DNA of 64,000 nucleotides from Marinomonas sp. IMCC 4694 (GTDB lineage Bacteria > Pseudomonadota > Gammaproteobacteria > Pseudomonadales > Marinomonadaceae), in the NCBI RefSeq assembly GCF_008122525.1, contig NZ_VSRV01000001.1:806001-870000 (forward strand). Reading direction: 5' to 3'. The translations under genes and the position numbers were made by a program. Shown here piece by piece: positions 8,821 through 16,621 of this stretch (positions are counted from its first letter, which is position 1; the number at the start of each line of letters is the position of its first letter). A model generated the notes under the pieces. It saw only the letters and a program-made list of their open reading frames with translations. It did no database searches and was not told where the DNA came from.

Positions 8821-9217
8821 AGTACGGGCGATCGTTTTCGGTTTGTTTAGTAACATTGCAATCTGGAGCGATTACATTCGTCGAATGGCGACCAATCACC
8901 CATTGAGTATGAAAACTCCTTTAGGAAAGTGTCCGGTTGGACTTGACCCGAACATTTAAGTTCTCGATCTTTGGGTGGCATAGCTAATCCTTTTGTATTT
9001 ACGCTTTCAGTTCGGTTGGGTTGGGGGTATCCAATTGGAGGCATCGACTTTTGACTTTGCCTAAATGCCCCCAGTAATGTCCCCCAAAAGTGGGGGCATC
9101 AACTGAATCAATAGAAACTAATTGAAACCTTCTAAAAGCGAGAATAGGGCGATAGGCCAGTAAATACGAGGGTTTAAGGCATAAAAAAGCCGCTTTTAAG
9201 GGCGGCTTTTTTATGTG
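8821..9217. other. non-coding right arm of the island
   Basis: About 400 bp without a convincing gene. It holds TGCCCCCA (9066-9073), TGTCCCCC (9078-9085) and inverted TGGGGGCA (9091-9098), which echo the pair at 8021-8028 and 8033-8040. These may be recombinase arm sites or decayed integrase sequence. Confidence 0.4.
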
Positions 9218-9232
9218 TGGTGTCCTCGGCAG
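9183..9232. repeat. 50-bp direct repeat, right copy, overlapping tRNA-Arg 3' end
   Basis: Perfect copy of 7909-7958. It spans the terminator of the tRNA and the tRNA 3' end (CCA at 9218-9220 on the minus strand) and ends inside the T-arm stem. Confidence 0.85.
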
Positions 9233-9294
9233 GATTTGAACCTGCGACCTATCCCTTAGGAGGGGATTGCTCTATCCAGCTGAGCTACGGGGAC
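9218..9294 (-). tRNA. tRNA-Arg (anticodon CCT)
   Basis: A full cloverleaf is read on the minus strand: acceptor 5' GTCCCCG, D-stem GCTC/GAGC, anticodon stem ATCCC/GGGAT around loop CTCCTAA (anticodon CCT, decoding AGG), T-stem GCAGG/CCTGC with loop TTCAAAT, and encoded CCA. The acceptor stem has one mismatch, C5 opposite A68. The 3' end is duplicated at 7941-7958. The bidirectional hairpin at 9183-9212 terminates it. Confidence 0.95.
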
Positions 9295-9309
9295 GATCTT
9301 GATTAAAAG

Positions 9310-9338
9310 TTTATACATTAATTGTGTGGAAAATACAA
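9310..9338 (-). promoter_or_regulatory. sigma-70 promoter of tRNA-Arg
   Basis: On the minus strand, TTGTAT (9333-9338) and TATAAA (9310-9315) are separated by 17 bp. The -10 ends about 15 bp before the mature 5' end of the tRNA. Confidence 0.55.
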
Positions 9339-9373
9339 TAATCAATGTTTATATTATTGATTTGTATGGTTTT

Positions 9374-9853
9374 TTAAGCTCTGCCTAGGGTATGTTTACT
9401 GCTTATGGGCTGTGTCGACCCTCTTGCTGTATAAACTTTATTTTTGCTGCTGTGTCCTTGGAGTAGCTCGAATAGGTGTTTGTTGCGTTTCTGGAGGGTG
9501 TTCAAGATTCTTGCGTTAGTATGGTTTTTTGTTTTGCAGGATTTAAGTAGGACTTCGCACTCTTGCATCAGAAGGCGAATAACATCCATTGAGCTGTCTT
9601 GCTTACCTAACCAAGCTTTAAAGGCTTGTTCTGTCGGGTTTTTTCGATCGATTATGTCAAACTTAATGAGAATATTAATTCTTTTCTCATTAAGTTTGTT
9701 CATTTCGTTTAGCAAAAGCTGTTTTTTATTGGACAGAGTCAAGACGGTTTCACTGTCCAGTTTTCCATAAGCAAACCGCTCTTCATCAAGTGTGAGCGAC
9801 AGTGCCTCGAGTATGTCTTTAGTTTTGCTAAATATAGGCGTGAGCGGAATCAT
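9374..9853 (-). CDS. flgN: flagella synthesis protein FlgN (chaperone)
   Basis: Type III export chaperone for hook-filament junction proteins FlgK and FlgL. The 159-residue, mostly helical protein starts with an amphipathic helix (LTLDEERFAYGKLDSETVLT), followed by a coiled-coil-like LSNKKQLLLNEMNKLNEKR. The C-terminus ends in LGRA after a basic stretch, as FlgN proteins often do. It is downstream of flgM in the usual flgA-flgM-flgN order. Similarity is low-level but the context is decisive. Confidence 0.85.
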   Translation of the reverse strand: MIPLTPIFSKTKDILEALSLTLDEERFAYGKLDSETVLTLSNKKQLLLNEMNKLNEKRINILIKFDIIDRKNPTEQAFKAWLGKQDSSMDVIRLLMQECEVLLKSCKTKNHTNARILNTLQKRNKHLFELLQGHSSKNKVYTARGSTQPISSKHTLGRA

Positions 9854-9890
9854 AGAATGAGTCGAATGTAAGCTGTTAAGACATTACAGT

Positions 9891-10205
9891 TTAGAATAGT
9901 GAGTCCATTGATGCCATGTTACTGGCAAGCTTTTGTGTGTCTATCTTGTATTCGCCAGCGGCAATTGCGCTTTTAATTTGCTCTACCTTGTCCATATCTA
10001 TGTCGGGTAAATTGTTAATTTTTGATTGCTGCGCCTGCATGGTTTGTGCCGCACCGCTTAGTTTGACCGTATCTTGTGCTAAGGTGCCGCTACTTACTTC
10101 CGTGTTATTCTTTTCAGTAGATCTGCTAGAAACGTCATCCTTTTGGAAACGCTCGCTCTTGTTAATGGTGTTTTGGTTTGTTACACCTGTAAACTGTATC
10201 GCCAT
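9891..10205 (-). CDS. flgM: anti-sigma-28 factor FlgM
   Basis: Binds and inhibits FliA (sigma-28) until it is exported through the completed hook. The 104-residue protein has the FlgM C-terminal sigma-binding half (IDMDKVEQIKSAIAAGEYKI then KLASNMASMD) and a Ser/Thr-rich flexible N-terminus starting MAIQF. A sigma-28-type promoter lies directly upstream at 10241-10267, giving the usual autoregulatory loop. Confidence 0.93.
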   Translation of the reverse strand: MAIQFTGVTNQNTINKSERFQKDDVSSRSTEKNNTEVSSGTLAQDTVKLSGAAQTMQAQQSKINNLPDIDMDKVEQIKSAIAAGEYKIDTQKLASNMASMDSLF

Positions 10206-10240
10206 TGAGTTTTCCGCCCTTCAATGATTGCCTTTCTACG

Positions 10241-10267
10241 TTGTCGGCGAGACTTGTGAAAACTTTA
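10241..10267 (-). promoter_or_regulatory. sigma-28 promoter for flgM-flgN
   Basis: On the minus strand TAAAGTTT (10260-10267), an 11-bp spacer and GCCGACAA (10241-10248). This matches 15 of 16 positions of the TAAAGTTT-N11-GCCGATAA consensus and is about 35 bp upstream of the flgM ATG. Confidence 0.85.
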
Positions 10268-10316
10268 ATAATAAAGCCTCATAAATTTTGAAATTATGGA
10301 TTGCCGAACACTACTG

Positions 10317-11009
10317 TCAATAGTTTACAAGAACCTCACTGTTAGTTACAACTTTGGCGTATATAATTCGTTCAGAACTGGTGTTTTTTACACGGATTTG
10401 CTGTCCCTTGCTGCCGCTTTCTAAAGCGATGCCGTTCATCTTTACCGTAATGCTGCCGCTGCTTGCGGTTATTAAGACGCTATCGCCTTTTTTAACCAAG
10501 GTGGGTTGGTCGATAAGGTTATCTGTTATGACTGTGTTTATGCGCAGGTTGCGTGATGCTATCAGCCCGTAGGGTGTATTTTTGGGCGTGAAAATGTGAC
10601 CTCTAAGGTTGGATATATCCACTTCGACAGTTGTTGTGTTGCCACGATTGATAACATGCCCTCTCGTAATGGGTGTGCTTGTTTTAATCGCTTCAATTGT
10701 GATCGATTGAGTAACGGGAATATACGATGTCCAAGCTGGTGTTTGGCAGCTGATTTCGTAGTTCGTGCGTTTAATGGCGTCGGGTCTTTGGTTTTTAACT
10801 TGGATGTCGTCGCTGTCGCAAGCAGGTAAATAGCTGAGCGCAGCAAGGTTGTTCATTGTAATGTTAATGATCGCATCGGGATAAATTTTTGACAGGCGAG
10901 GTATTTCAGTCTCATTGATGTAGAGGGTGATTTGTTCCTCGGGAGATTTTGCAGAAGTGAGTCCAATCTGTAAAAAAATGAGGGCCATAATCAGTCTTGT
11001 GATTGGCAT
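10317..11009 (-). CDS. flgA: flagellar P-ring assembly chaperone FlgA
   Basis: Periplasmic chaperone for FlgI. It has an N-terminal signal peptide (MPITRLIMALIFLQIGLTS), then an N-terminal domain with paired Cys. The SAF domain begins near VTRGHVINRG, and the C-terminal beta region includes VKKGDSVLITASSGSITVKM, GIALESGSKGQQIRVKN and IIYAKVVTNSEVLVNY. 230 residues is normal. It is divergent from cheV. Confidence 0.93.
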   Translation of the reverse strand: MPITRLIMALIFLQIGLTSAKSPEEQITLYINETEIPRLSKIYPDAIINITMNNLAALSYLPACDSDDIQVKNQRPDAIKRTNYEISCQTPAWTSYIPVTQSITIEAIKTSTPITRGHVINRGNTTTVEVDISNLRGHIFTPKNTPYGLIASRNLRINTVITDNLIDQPTLVKKGDSVLITASSGSITVKMNGIALESGSKGQQIRVKNTSSERIIYAKVVTNSEVLVNY

Positions 11010-11104
11010 GATTCGCTCTCTTTGATGGTTATTATGACGTTATAATTAAGATAGTTAGTAAAATTTTAGAAATCACTTTATCATTGGACGATACATTTTA
11101 ACAA

Positions 11105-11125
11105 TTCTAAGGTAAGCCCTTAGAA
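11105..11125. promoter_or_regulatory. 21-bp inverted repeat between flgA and cheV
   Basis: TTCTAAGG, 5-bp spacer, CCTTAGAA: perfect 8-bp arms, 28 bp before the cheV start in the divergent flgA/cheV promoter region. It lacks a T-tract, so an operator or mRNA 5' hairpin is more likely than a terminator. No binding protein is proposed. Confidence 0.4.
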
Positions 11126-11152
11126 TCATGCTTACAAATTTTGGAGGCGAAT

Positions 11153-12085
11153 ATGGCTGGCGTTTTGGATACGGTTAACCAACGGACACAGCTGGTCGGA
11201 GAAAACCGACTTGAATTGCTGTTGTTTCGTCTAAATGGTAAGCAAATTTACGGCATTAATGTTTTTAAAGTGAAAGAAGTGCTTCAGTGCCCTAAGCTCA
11301 CAAGTATGCCTCATAGCTCCCCTGTCGTACGTGGTGTCGCTCACATTCGGGGTGGCACTATTCCTATTTTAGACTTGGGGTTAGCGACAGGCGCAAGCCC
11401 GATGGAAAATATCAGCCAATGCTTTGTTATCATCACAGAGTACAATCGTCGTATTCAAGGTTTTTTGGTTCGCGGTGTAGAGCGTATCGTTAATATGAAT
11501 TGGAGTGATATACAGCCACCGCCAAAAGGTCTATTAAATGACAATTATTTGACCGCTGTGTGTCAAGTTGACAAGGAAATGGTTGAAATTATTGATGTTG
11601 AGCAGATTCTTTCCGAAGTGGCGCCGACCAAGCAAGACATATCGGATGGTATTTTGAATGATGGAATTACAGAGAACGCCAGAAAACATCATATACTGAT
11701 TGTGGACGATTCATCCGTAGCGCGTAAGCAAATTAAGCGTTGTATGGAACAAGTTGGTTTTGTCACGACGGTGTTGTGTGACGGCAGAGAAGCGTTAAAT
11801 TATCTACAGGCTATGGTTGCTGAAGGTAAAGACGTTACAAAAGAGTTTGCTATGGTGATTTCTGATATTGAGATGCCAGAAATGGATGGTTATACGCTCA
11901 CTACCGCCATCAGAAATGACAGCCGTTTGCAGGATTTATTTATTCTACTTCATACGTCGTTAAGTGGTGTATTCAATGAAGCTATGGTTAAGAAAGTAGG
12001 TGCGGATGGCTTCTTAGCGAAGTTTCAACCTGATGAGCTTGCAAGATTAGCAATAGAAACAGTACAGGTCCAATCTGATCAGTAA
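11153..12085 (+). CDS. cheV: chemotaxis coupling protein CheV (CheW-REC)
   Basis: An adaptor linking receptors to CheA with a phosphorylatable C-terminal domain. An N-terminal CheW domain (about residues 10-160) is followed by a receiver domain (about 180-305). The receiver has the acidic pair in ILIVDDSSVARKQI, phospho-acceptor Asp in MVISDIEMPEMDGYT, conserved Thr/Ser in LLHTSLSG and Lys in FLAKFQ. The ATG at 11153 with GGAGG upstream is chosen over an in-frame TTG at 11141. It precedes cheR, as in Pseudomonas and Vibrio flagellar clusters. Confidence 0.95.
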   Translation: MAGVLDTVNQRTQLVGENRLELLLFRLNGKQIYGINVFKVKEVLQCPKLTSMPHSSPVVRGVAHIRGGTIPILDLGLATGASPMENISQCFVIITEYNRRIQGFLVRGVERIVNMNWSDIQPPPKGLLNDNYLTAVCQVDKEMVEIIDVEQILSEVAPTKQDISDGILNDGITENARKHHILIVDDSSVARKQIKRCMEQVGFVTTVLCDGREALNYLQAMVAEGKDVTKEFAMVISDIEMPEMDGYTLTTAIRNDSRLQDLFILLHTSLSGVFNEAMVKKVGADGFLAKFQPDELARLAIETVQVQSDQ

Positions 12086-12141
12086 TTTGATTTATTAGCT
12101 TATTGGATTGTTATGATTGATCTGTTAGTTATGGAGTTTTA

Positions 12142-12978
12142 ATGCTCAGTAGTACCAATGCAATCACACCGAATGGTTACTTACGTTTTAGAGACTATCT
12201 ACAAAAAGTGTGTGGGATCTCACTAAGTGACAATAAGCAGTATTTAGTTGCTAGTCGTCTTGGTAAGGTGCTAGAGAGGGACGGTTTTGCAAGAATAGAG
12301 CAGCTTGTTGATGCTTTAGAGCGTATCGGCAGTTCTGCTTTAAAAGAAGAAGTCATTAATGCAATGACGACAAACGAAACGCTGTGGTTTAGAGATTCTC
12401 ATCCTTTTATTATTCTGAAAGAGAAGATTCTCCCAGAAATGGTGGATGCGCCTTTAAGAATATGGTCTGCCGCTTCCTCTACTGGTCAAGAGCCTTACTC
12501 AATCAGTATGGTTATTGACGAATTTAAGGCGTCTCAGCCTGGTGTTTTGAAGTTTGGTGAGAAGATTGTTGCGACAGACATTTGCACTAATATTTTAGAA
12601 CATGCAAAGCAGGGTGAATACGACAGTCTGGCCATTGCTAGGGGGTTGGGTGCCGACTTTCAGGGGCGCTATTTTGATAAGCTCAATGATGCCACTTGGA
12701 AAATAAGGTCTACCGTGAGTTCTCGAGTTGAATTCAGATATTTGAATCTCATTGAGTCATTTGCGGCGCTGGGAAAATTCGATGTGATTTTTTGCCGCAA
12801 TGTTATGATTTATTTTACGACAGATCTAAAGTTAGACATTCTAAAAAGAATGCATGCTTCGTTGAAATCAGGAGGATATTTGTTTCTTGGTGGCTCTGAG
12901 GCAATCAGTGGATTGTCCGATTATTTCGAAATTGTGCAGTGCCGTCCAGGCATCGTCTACAAGGCTAAGGTTTTATAA
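12142..12978 (+). CDS. cheR: chemoreceptor glutamate methyltransferase CheR
   Basis: Transfers methyl groups from SAM to receptor glutamates for adaptation. It has an N-terminal helical domain, then MTTNETLWFRDSHPF and the SAM-binding IWSAASSTGQEPYSISM. KIVATDI and FDVIFCRNVMIYF follow, and it ends with LFLGGSEAI. 278 residues is normal, with no extra TPR. An intrinsic terminator follows at 13014-13048. Confidence 0.96.
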   Translation: MLSSTNAITPNGYLRFRDYLQKVCGISLSDNKQYLVASRLGKVLERDGFARIEQLVDALERIGSSALKEEVINAMTTNETLWFRDSHPFIILKEKILPEMVDAPLRIWSAASSTGQEPYSISMVIDEFKASQPGVLKFGEKIVATDICTNILEHAKQGEYDSLAIARGLGADFQGRYFDKLNDATWKIRSTVSSRVEFRYLNLIESFAALGKFDVIFCRNVMIYFTTDLKLDILKRMHASLKSGGYLFLGGSEAISGLSDYFEIVQCRPGIVYKAKVL

Positions 12979-13013
12979 GCCAAGGCTGTTTTCACCAAAT
13001 TACTTCTCGTTTA

Positions 13014-13048
13014 AGGCTCATCTGCGTTGTGTGGATGGGCCTTTTTTT
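13014..13048 (+). terminator. intrinsic terminator after cheR
   Basis: AGGCTCATC (13014-13022) pairs with GATGGGCCT (13034-13042) with one G-U, followed by a T-tract. It separates cheV-cheR from the flgB operon. Confidence 0.8.
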
Positions 13049-13136
13049 ATGTCTATTCTCCTACTTTAATGTTGCCGCTTTTTGCCGTTGATCGTTGTTG
13101 TTTTTTTAAGGTTATGATTTTAAAGAGTTTTTATTT

Positions 13137-13152
13137 TGGCATTATAATTGCT
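13137..13152 (+). promoter_or_regulatory. sigma-54 promoter for the flgB operon
   Basis: TGGCATTATAATTGCT: the -24 GG and -12 GC are separated by the required 10 bp, and only one base differs from TGGCAC-N5-TTGCW. It is 46 bp upstream of the flgB ATG. This implies control by RpoN and a flagellar enhancer-binding protein such as FlrC/FleR, whose genes are not in the window. Confidence 0.85.
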
Positions 13153-13197
13153 TTAAATTTATTAACGATACTTTCTGTAATATTCATTGAGGATAAA

Positions 13198-13590
13198 ATG
13201 GCCATATCTTTTGCAAGTGCATTTGCCGGATACGATAAGACATTGCAGTTTCGCAGTGATAGAGCGTCCGTGCTTGCTAATAATATCGCTAATGCCGATA
13301 CGCCGAATTTTAAGGCTCGGGATATATCGTTCGACTCAATGCTAAGCAACGAGAGTAGTAAATTGTCCATGGTTGGAACCAATTCTAAACATATTTCTGG
13401 TCATGGTGCTTCAGGCGAGCCTGAAGGTTTGTTTTTTCGAAATGCAACCCAGCCATCTTTGGATGGCAATACGGTAGATATGCAAAGAGAGCAGGCGGAA
13501 TATGCGCAGAACTCGATGCAGTTTGACACAAGTTTTATGCTGTTGGATAGGAAAATCAATGGCATGAGAAAAGCGCTTACTGGGAATTAA
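13198..13590 (+). CDS. flgB: flagellar proximal rod protein FlgB
   Basis: 130-residue rod subunit. It has the rod-type signature SDRASVLANNIANADTPNFK and the C-terminal conserved region QREQAEYAQNSMQFDTS. An upstream in-frame extension to 13027 is rejected because it crosses the sigma-54 promoter; the ATG at 13198 has TGAGGA upstream. First gene of flgBCDE. Confidence 0.95.
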   Translation: MAISFASAFAGYDKTLQFRSDRASVLANNIANADTPNFKARDISFDSMLSNESSKLSMVGTNSKHISGHGASGEPEGLFFRNATQPSLDGNTVDMQREQAEYAQNSMQFDTSFMLLDRKINGMRKALTGN

Positions 13591-13595
13591 TAACA

Positions 13596-14045
13596 ATGTC
13601 TTTAAGTAATATTTTTACCATCTCTGGATCAGCAATGAGCGCTCAAACGGTACGTTTGAACACCATTGCAAGCAATATGGCGAATGTGGACAGTGCAGCA
13701 AGCGCGGCTGATCAAACCTACCGTGCTCGCAAGCCTATTTTTTCGCAAATGATGAACGACAATATGCGACGCTATGGCTGGAATAATGTTAAGTCAGATA
13801 ACAGCGGTGCTGGGGTGGGCGTTAAGGTTGACGCTATTGTTGAGTCCGATGCACCTCTACAACCTCGCTATGAGCCAGATCACCCGATGGCCAATGAAGA
13901 GGGGTATGTGTTTTATCCAAATGTGAATCCAATGGAAGAAATGGCCGATATGATGTCAGCCTCTCGATCTTTTCAAACAAACGTTGAAATTATGAACTCC
14001 GCAAAAAGTATGATGCAAAAAATGCTCACGCTTGGGCAATCATAG
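13596..14045 (+). CDS. flgC: flagellar proximal rod protein FlgC
   Basis: 149-residue rod protein. It has the N-terminal IFTISGSAMSAQTVRLNTIA followed by SNMANVDSA, and the C-terminal heptad-rich SRSFQTNVEIMNSAKSMMQK typical of axial proteins. It starts 6 bp after flgB. Confidence 0.96.
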   Translation: MSLSNIFTISGSAMSAQTVRLNTIASNMANVDSAASAADQTYRARKPIFSQMMNDNMRRYGWNNVKSDNSGAGVGVKVDAIVESDAPLQPRYEPDHPMANEEGYVFYPNVNPMEEMADMMSASRSFQTNVEIMNSAKSMMQKMLTLGQS

Positions 14046-14055
14046 GGGGTAGCTA

Positions 14056-14760
14056 ATGACAGATATATCTAACGCAAAGGGTCTTGGCGGGCTGATTTCT
14101 CAATATGGCACTGAAGCGGCTAAATCAAAGGCTGGTATCGAGAAGCCTGAAGTGGATAAAAAAGACACCGCCTTAGCCGATCAGAATGTTTTTTTAAAGC
14201 TGTATATTGAGCAGCTAAAAGGCCAAGATCCGACGGCTCCTCAAGACACCAACGACATGGTTGCACAAATGTCTCAGTTTAGTTCCCTTGAGCGGCTGAC
14301 CAGTATTTCGGATCAGCTTGAAAATATGGCGACGTCGTTGACATCGAACCAAGCGCTGAGTGCCTCGACGTTGGTAGGCAGATCCATAATGATGGAGGGT
14401 AATAAAGCGAAGGTGACTGAAAACGTAGACGCTGTCCAGCTTAGAACCACGCTGCCAGAAGGCTTACAGTCAGCGACATTAAAAATATACGATGCTGATA
14501 ACCGCCTTGTCCGTACGACACCGCTGAAAAGTGATGAGTACAAATGGGACAAACTTGACAATGAAGGTCATGTTTTGCCACCTGGCGAATACCGTTTTGA
14601 TGCGTCTTATGTCAATGATAAGGGTGAGACGTCAGCCCTCAGTACCCGTCTGCCAACGCGGATACAAGGCGTCACTATCAACGGTGAAAATGGCACTGAG
14701 CTGAATGTGGAAAATCACGGAAAAATCAAACTCACGAATGAATTAGAAATATTAGGGTAA
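14056..14760 (+). CDS. flgD: flagellar hook capping/assembly protein FlgD
   Basis: Scaffold that caps the growing hook and is later displaced. It has the N-terminal export and cap region (QNVFLKLYIEQLKGQDPTAP, then MVAQMSQFSSLERL) and the C-terminal FlgD Ig-like/Tudor regions (LKIYDADNRLVRTTPL, LPPGEYRFDASYV). 234 residues is normal. In operon with flgC and flgE. Confidence 0.95.
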   Translation: MTDISNAKGLGGLISQYGTEAAKSKAGIEKPEVDKKDTALADQNVFLKLYIEQLKGQDPTAPQDTNDMVAQMSQFSSLERLTSISDQLENMATSLTSNQALSASTLVGRSIMMEGNKAKVTENVDAVQLRTTLPEGLQSATLKIYDADNRLVRTTPLKSDEYKWDKLDNEGHVLPPGEYRFDASYVNDKGETSALSTRLPTRIQGVTINGENGTELNVENHGKIKLTNELEILG

Positions 14761-14772
14761 CTGGGGAATATT

Positions 14773-16470
14773 ATGGGATTCAATACAGCGCTGTCTGGCA
14801 TTAAAGCCTCTGCCGATTTTTTAAGTGTTACGGGTAATAATATCGCTAACTCTGATACAACAGGTTTTAAAAAATCTCGTATCGAATTTGATGATCTTTA
14901 CAATACCAGTGTGCTCGGCGCAGGCAGTGGTAATAGTATTGGTTCCGGTGTGAGTGTGAGTGGTGTTTCGCAGGCGTTTTCGGCAGGTACCCTATCTTAT
15001 ACCGACAGCAACCTTGATCTGGCTATTGATGGCGGTGGTTTCTTTGTCGTGGATGCGGGTGTGACAAATTCATATACTCGAGCAGGCAATTTCAAATTAG
15101 ATGAAAATGGCTTTTTGGTGACCAGCTCAGGTAATAACGTTCAGGGGTTTAATGCCGTAGACGGCGTGGTTGGTGGTAACTTAGAAGACCTTAAGATTCC
15201 TACTGAGCGTATTCCCCCTGAAGCAACGGCGAATATAAGTCTAACCATAAACTTAGACTCTAAAACCGAAGATGTTCCTCCTGTTATGAACGTGGACTTT
15301 GACCCTACTGATCCTGATACATATAACTTTACTCAGACTCAAGGTGTTCAGGACGCAAATGGTGTGTCTCATATCGTGACGTATTATTATGCGAAAAGTG
15401 ATTTGCCAAACACTTATAAGGTGTATGCTACCGTCGATGGTAACGTTACCGATGACACTGGTGCTAAGTTCTTAGGTGACACCTACGCGACTTATAATTC
15501 GGCCGAAGGTGGTACGGATTATAATGGAGATGGTATTGAAGAGCAGCCCTACGAATTGTTGTACATTGGCGCTACAGTGCCTAATGCGGTTGACGTCGCG
15601 ACCGGTACGAAAACGCCATTAGCGCTGGGTGGCACGTTAGGAGGAGTGGCCATTACATCGACATTGGCACCAACCGAGGTGCGTGATGCTCGTATTTCTG
15701 GGCGTGACGCCTTTAGCCCGCTGAATCCTGACTCTTACTCATACGGTAATACCAGAACCATTTACGACTCGCTCGGTGAGTCACATACTCTAGGGTATTA
15801 TTTTATTAAACAGGGTGAAAATAATACTTACGAGATGCGTGTCACGATGGATGGTGAAGAAACATTCATTGATCCGATGAGCGGTGAGGAAACGCGTTAT
15901 TTAGAAAAAAACACTTCAGTGATGTTCGATGCGGCTGGGAATCTAATGGGTACCTATCGAGGGATTCCTCCATTAGGGGTAGAGCAACCTATTACGCTAG
16001 AGGTGAGAGGGCTGGATCCGACCAATAGAAGTCAAATTGCGCCTCTTGATCTTGCTGGATCAACGCAGTTTGCTATCGCCAACACAGACTCTTTTGAGCA
16101 AGATGGTTTCTCGGCGGGTGAGTTGCAAGGGGTTTCTTTTGACAGCGAAGGTTTGCTGGTTGCGAATTACACCAACCAACAAACGGCAACACTTGGCCAG
16201 TTGGCTTTAGCCACATTCGACAGTACCAGCGGCTTGGTGCCGAATGGTCATACTGCATGGCTCGCAAGTAAAACGTCCGGGCCAGCCGATATTGGACGAC
16301 CGAACTCCGGCACTTTGGGTAAAATTGCGGGTGGGGCGTTAGAAGAGTCGAACGTCGATCTTACGTCTGAATTGGTTGCTCTTATTGAGGCACAACGTAA
16401 TTATCAGGCTAACAGCAAGACGTTAGAGACAGAAAACACAGTGACACAGACAATTATCAATCTTCGATAA
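14773..16470 (+). CDS. flgE: flagellar hook protein FlgE
   Basis: Hook subunit of 565 residues. The conserved ends form the D0 domain: FNTALSGIKASADFLSVTGN and NIANSDTTGFKKSRIEFDD at the N-terminus, LTSELVALIEAQRNYQANSK with a final TQTIINLR at the C-terminus. The large middle is variable, as usual, and makes it longer than the ~400-residue enteric FlgE. An intrinsic terminator follows. Confidence 0.96.
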   Translation: MGFNTALSGIKASADFLSVTGNNIANSDTTGFKKSRIEFDDLYNTSVLGAGSGNSIGSGVSVSGVSQAFSAGTLSYTDSNLDLAIDGGGFFVVDAGVTNSYTRAGNFKLDENGFLVTSSGNNVQGFNAVDGVVGGNLEDLKIPTERIPPEATANISLTINLDSKTEDVPPVMNVDFDPTDPDTYNFTQTQGVQDANGVSHIVTYYYAKSDLPNTYKVYATVDGNVTDDTGAKFLGDTYATYNSAEGGTDYNGDGIEEQPYELLYIGATVPNAVDVATGTKTPLALGGTLGGVAITSTLAPTEVRDARISGRDAFSPLNPDSYSYGNTRTIYDSLGESHTLGYYFIKQGENNTYEMRVTMDGEETFIDPMSGEETRYLEKNTSVMFDAAGNLMGTYRGIPPLGVEQPITLEVRGLDPTNRSQIAPLDLAGSTQFAIANTDSFEQDGFSAGELQGVSFDSEGLLVANYTNQQTATLGQLALATFDSTSGLVPNGHTAWLASKTSGPADIGRPNSGTLGKIAGGALEESNVDLTSELVALIEAQRNYQANSKTLETENTVTQTIINLR

Positions 16471-16495
16471 CGTCTTAAATACAGTCCATTTTGAT

Positions 16496-16528
16496 ACCGG
16501 GTTGGCCTTGCTATCCCGGTTTTTTTTT
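16496..16528 (+). terminator. intrinsic terminator after flgE
   Basis: ACCGGG (16496-16501) pairs with CCCGGT (16515-16520), followed by an uninterrupted T-tract. It splits flgBCDE from flgFGHIJ. Confidence 0.85.
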
Positions 16529-16550
16529 GCATTTTTTAGATGTTATTAGT

Positions 16551-16566
16551 TGGTATGATTCTTGAA
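16551..16566 (+). promoter_or_regulatory. possible sigma-54 promoter for flgF
   Basis: TGGTATGATTCTTGAA keeps the -24 GG and correct spacing but has GA instead of GC at -12. It lies between the flgE terminator and flgF, where a promoter is needed. Weak match. Confidence 0.35.
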
Positions 16567-16621
16567 GGATAACCGTCAAGTGAATTTAAATGGTTATGGA
16601 TATTCTTCTAGGAGAAGGTAA

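Larger units (their letters stand above)
7909..9232. mobile_element. mini genomic island at tRNA-Arg with a toxin-antitoxin cargo
   Basis: A 1274-bp segment between 50-bp direct repeats, inserted at the 3' end of tRNA-Arg(CCT). The only recognisable cargo is a toxin-antitoxin pair; no integrase is left. Paired TGCCCCCA motifs 12 bp apart occur near both ends (8021-8040 and 9066-9086). The flanking functions, osmC and the flagellar cluster, are chromosomal core. Direct repeats and tRNA position are seen; mobility by integrase supplied in trans, or decay of a larger element, is inferred. Confidence 0.7.

Noticed and set aside
8847..9044. 65-codon minus-strand ORF in the island as an integrase fragment
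   Set aside because: MPPKDRELK vaguely recalls integrase N-termini, but the rest has no recombinase motif and the frame is short.
13027..13197. N-terminal extension of FlgB
   Set aside because: It crosses the cheR terminator and the sigma-54 promoter; the ATG at 13198 matches the family start.
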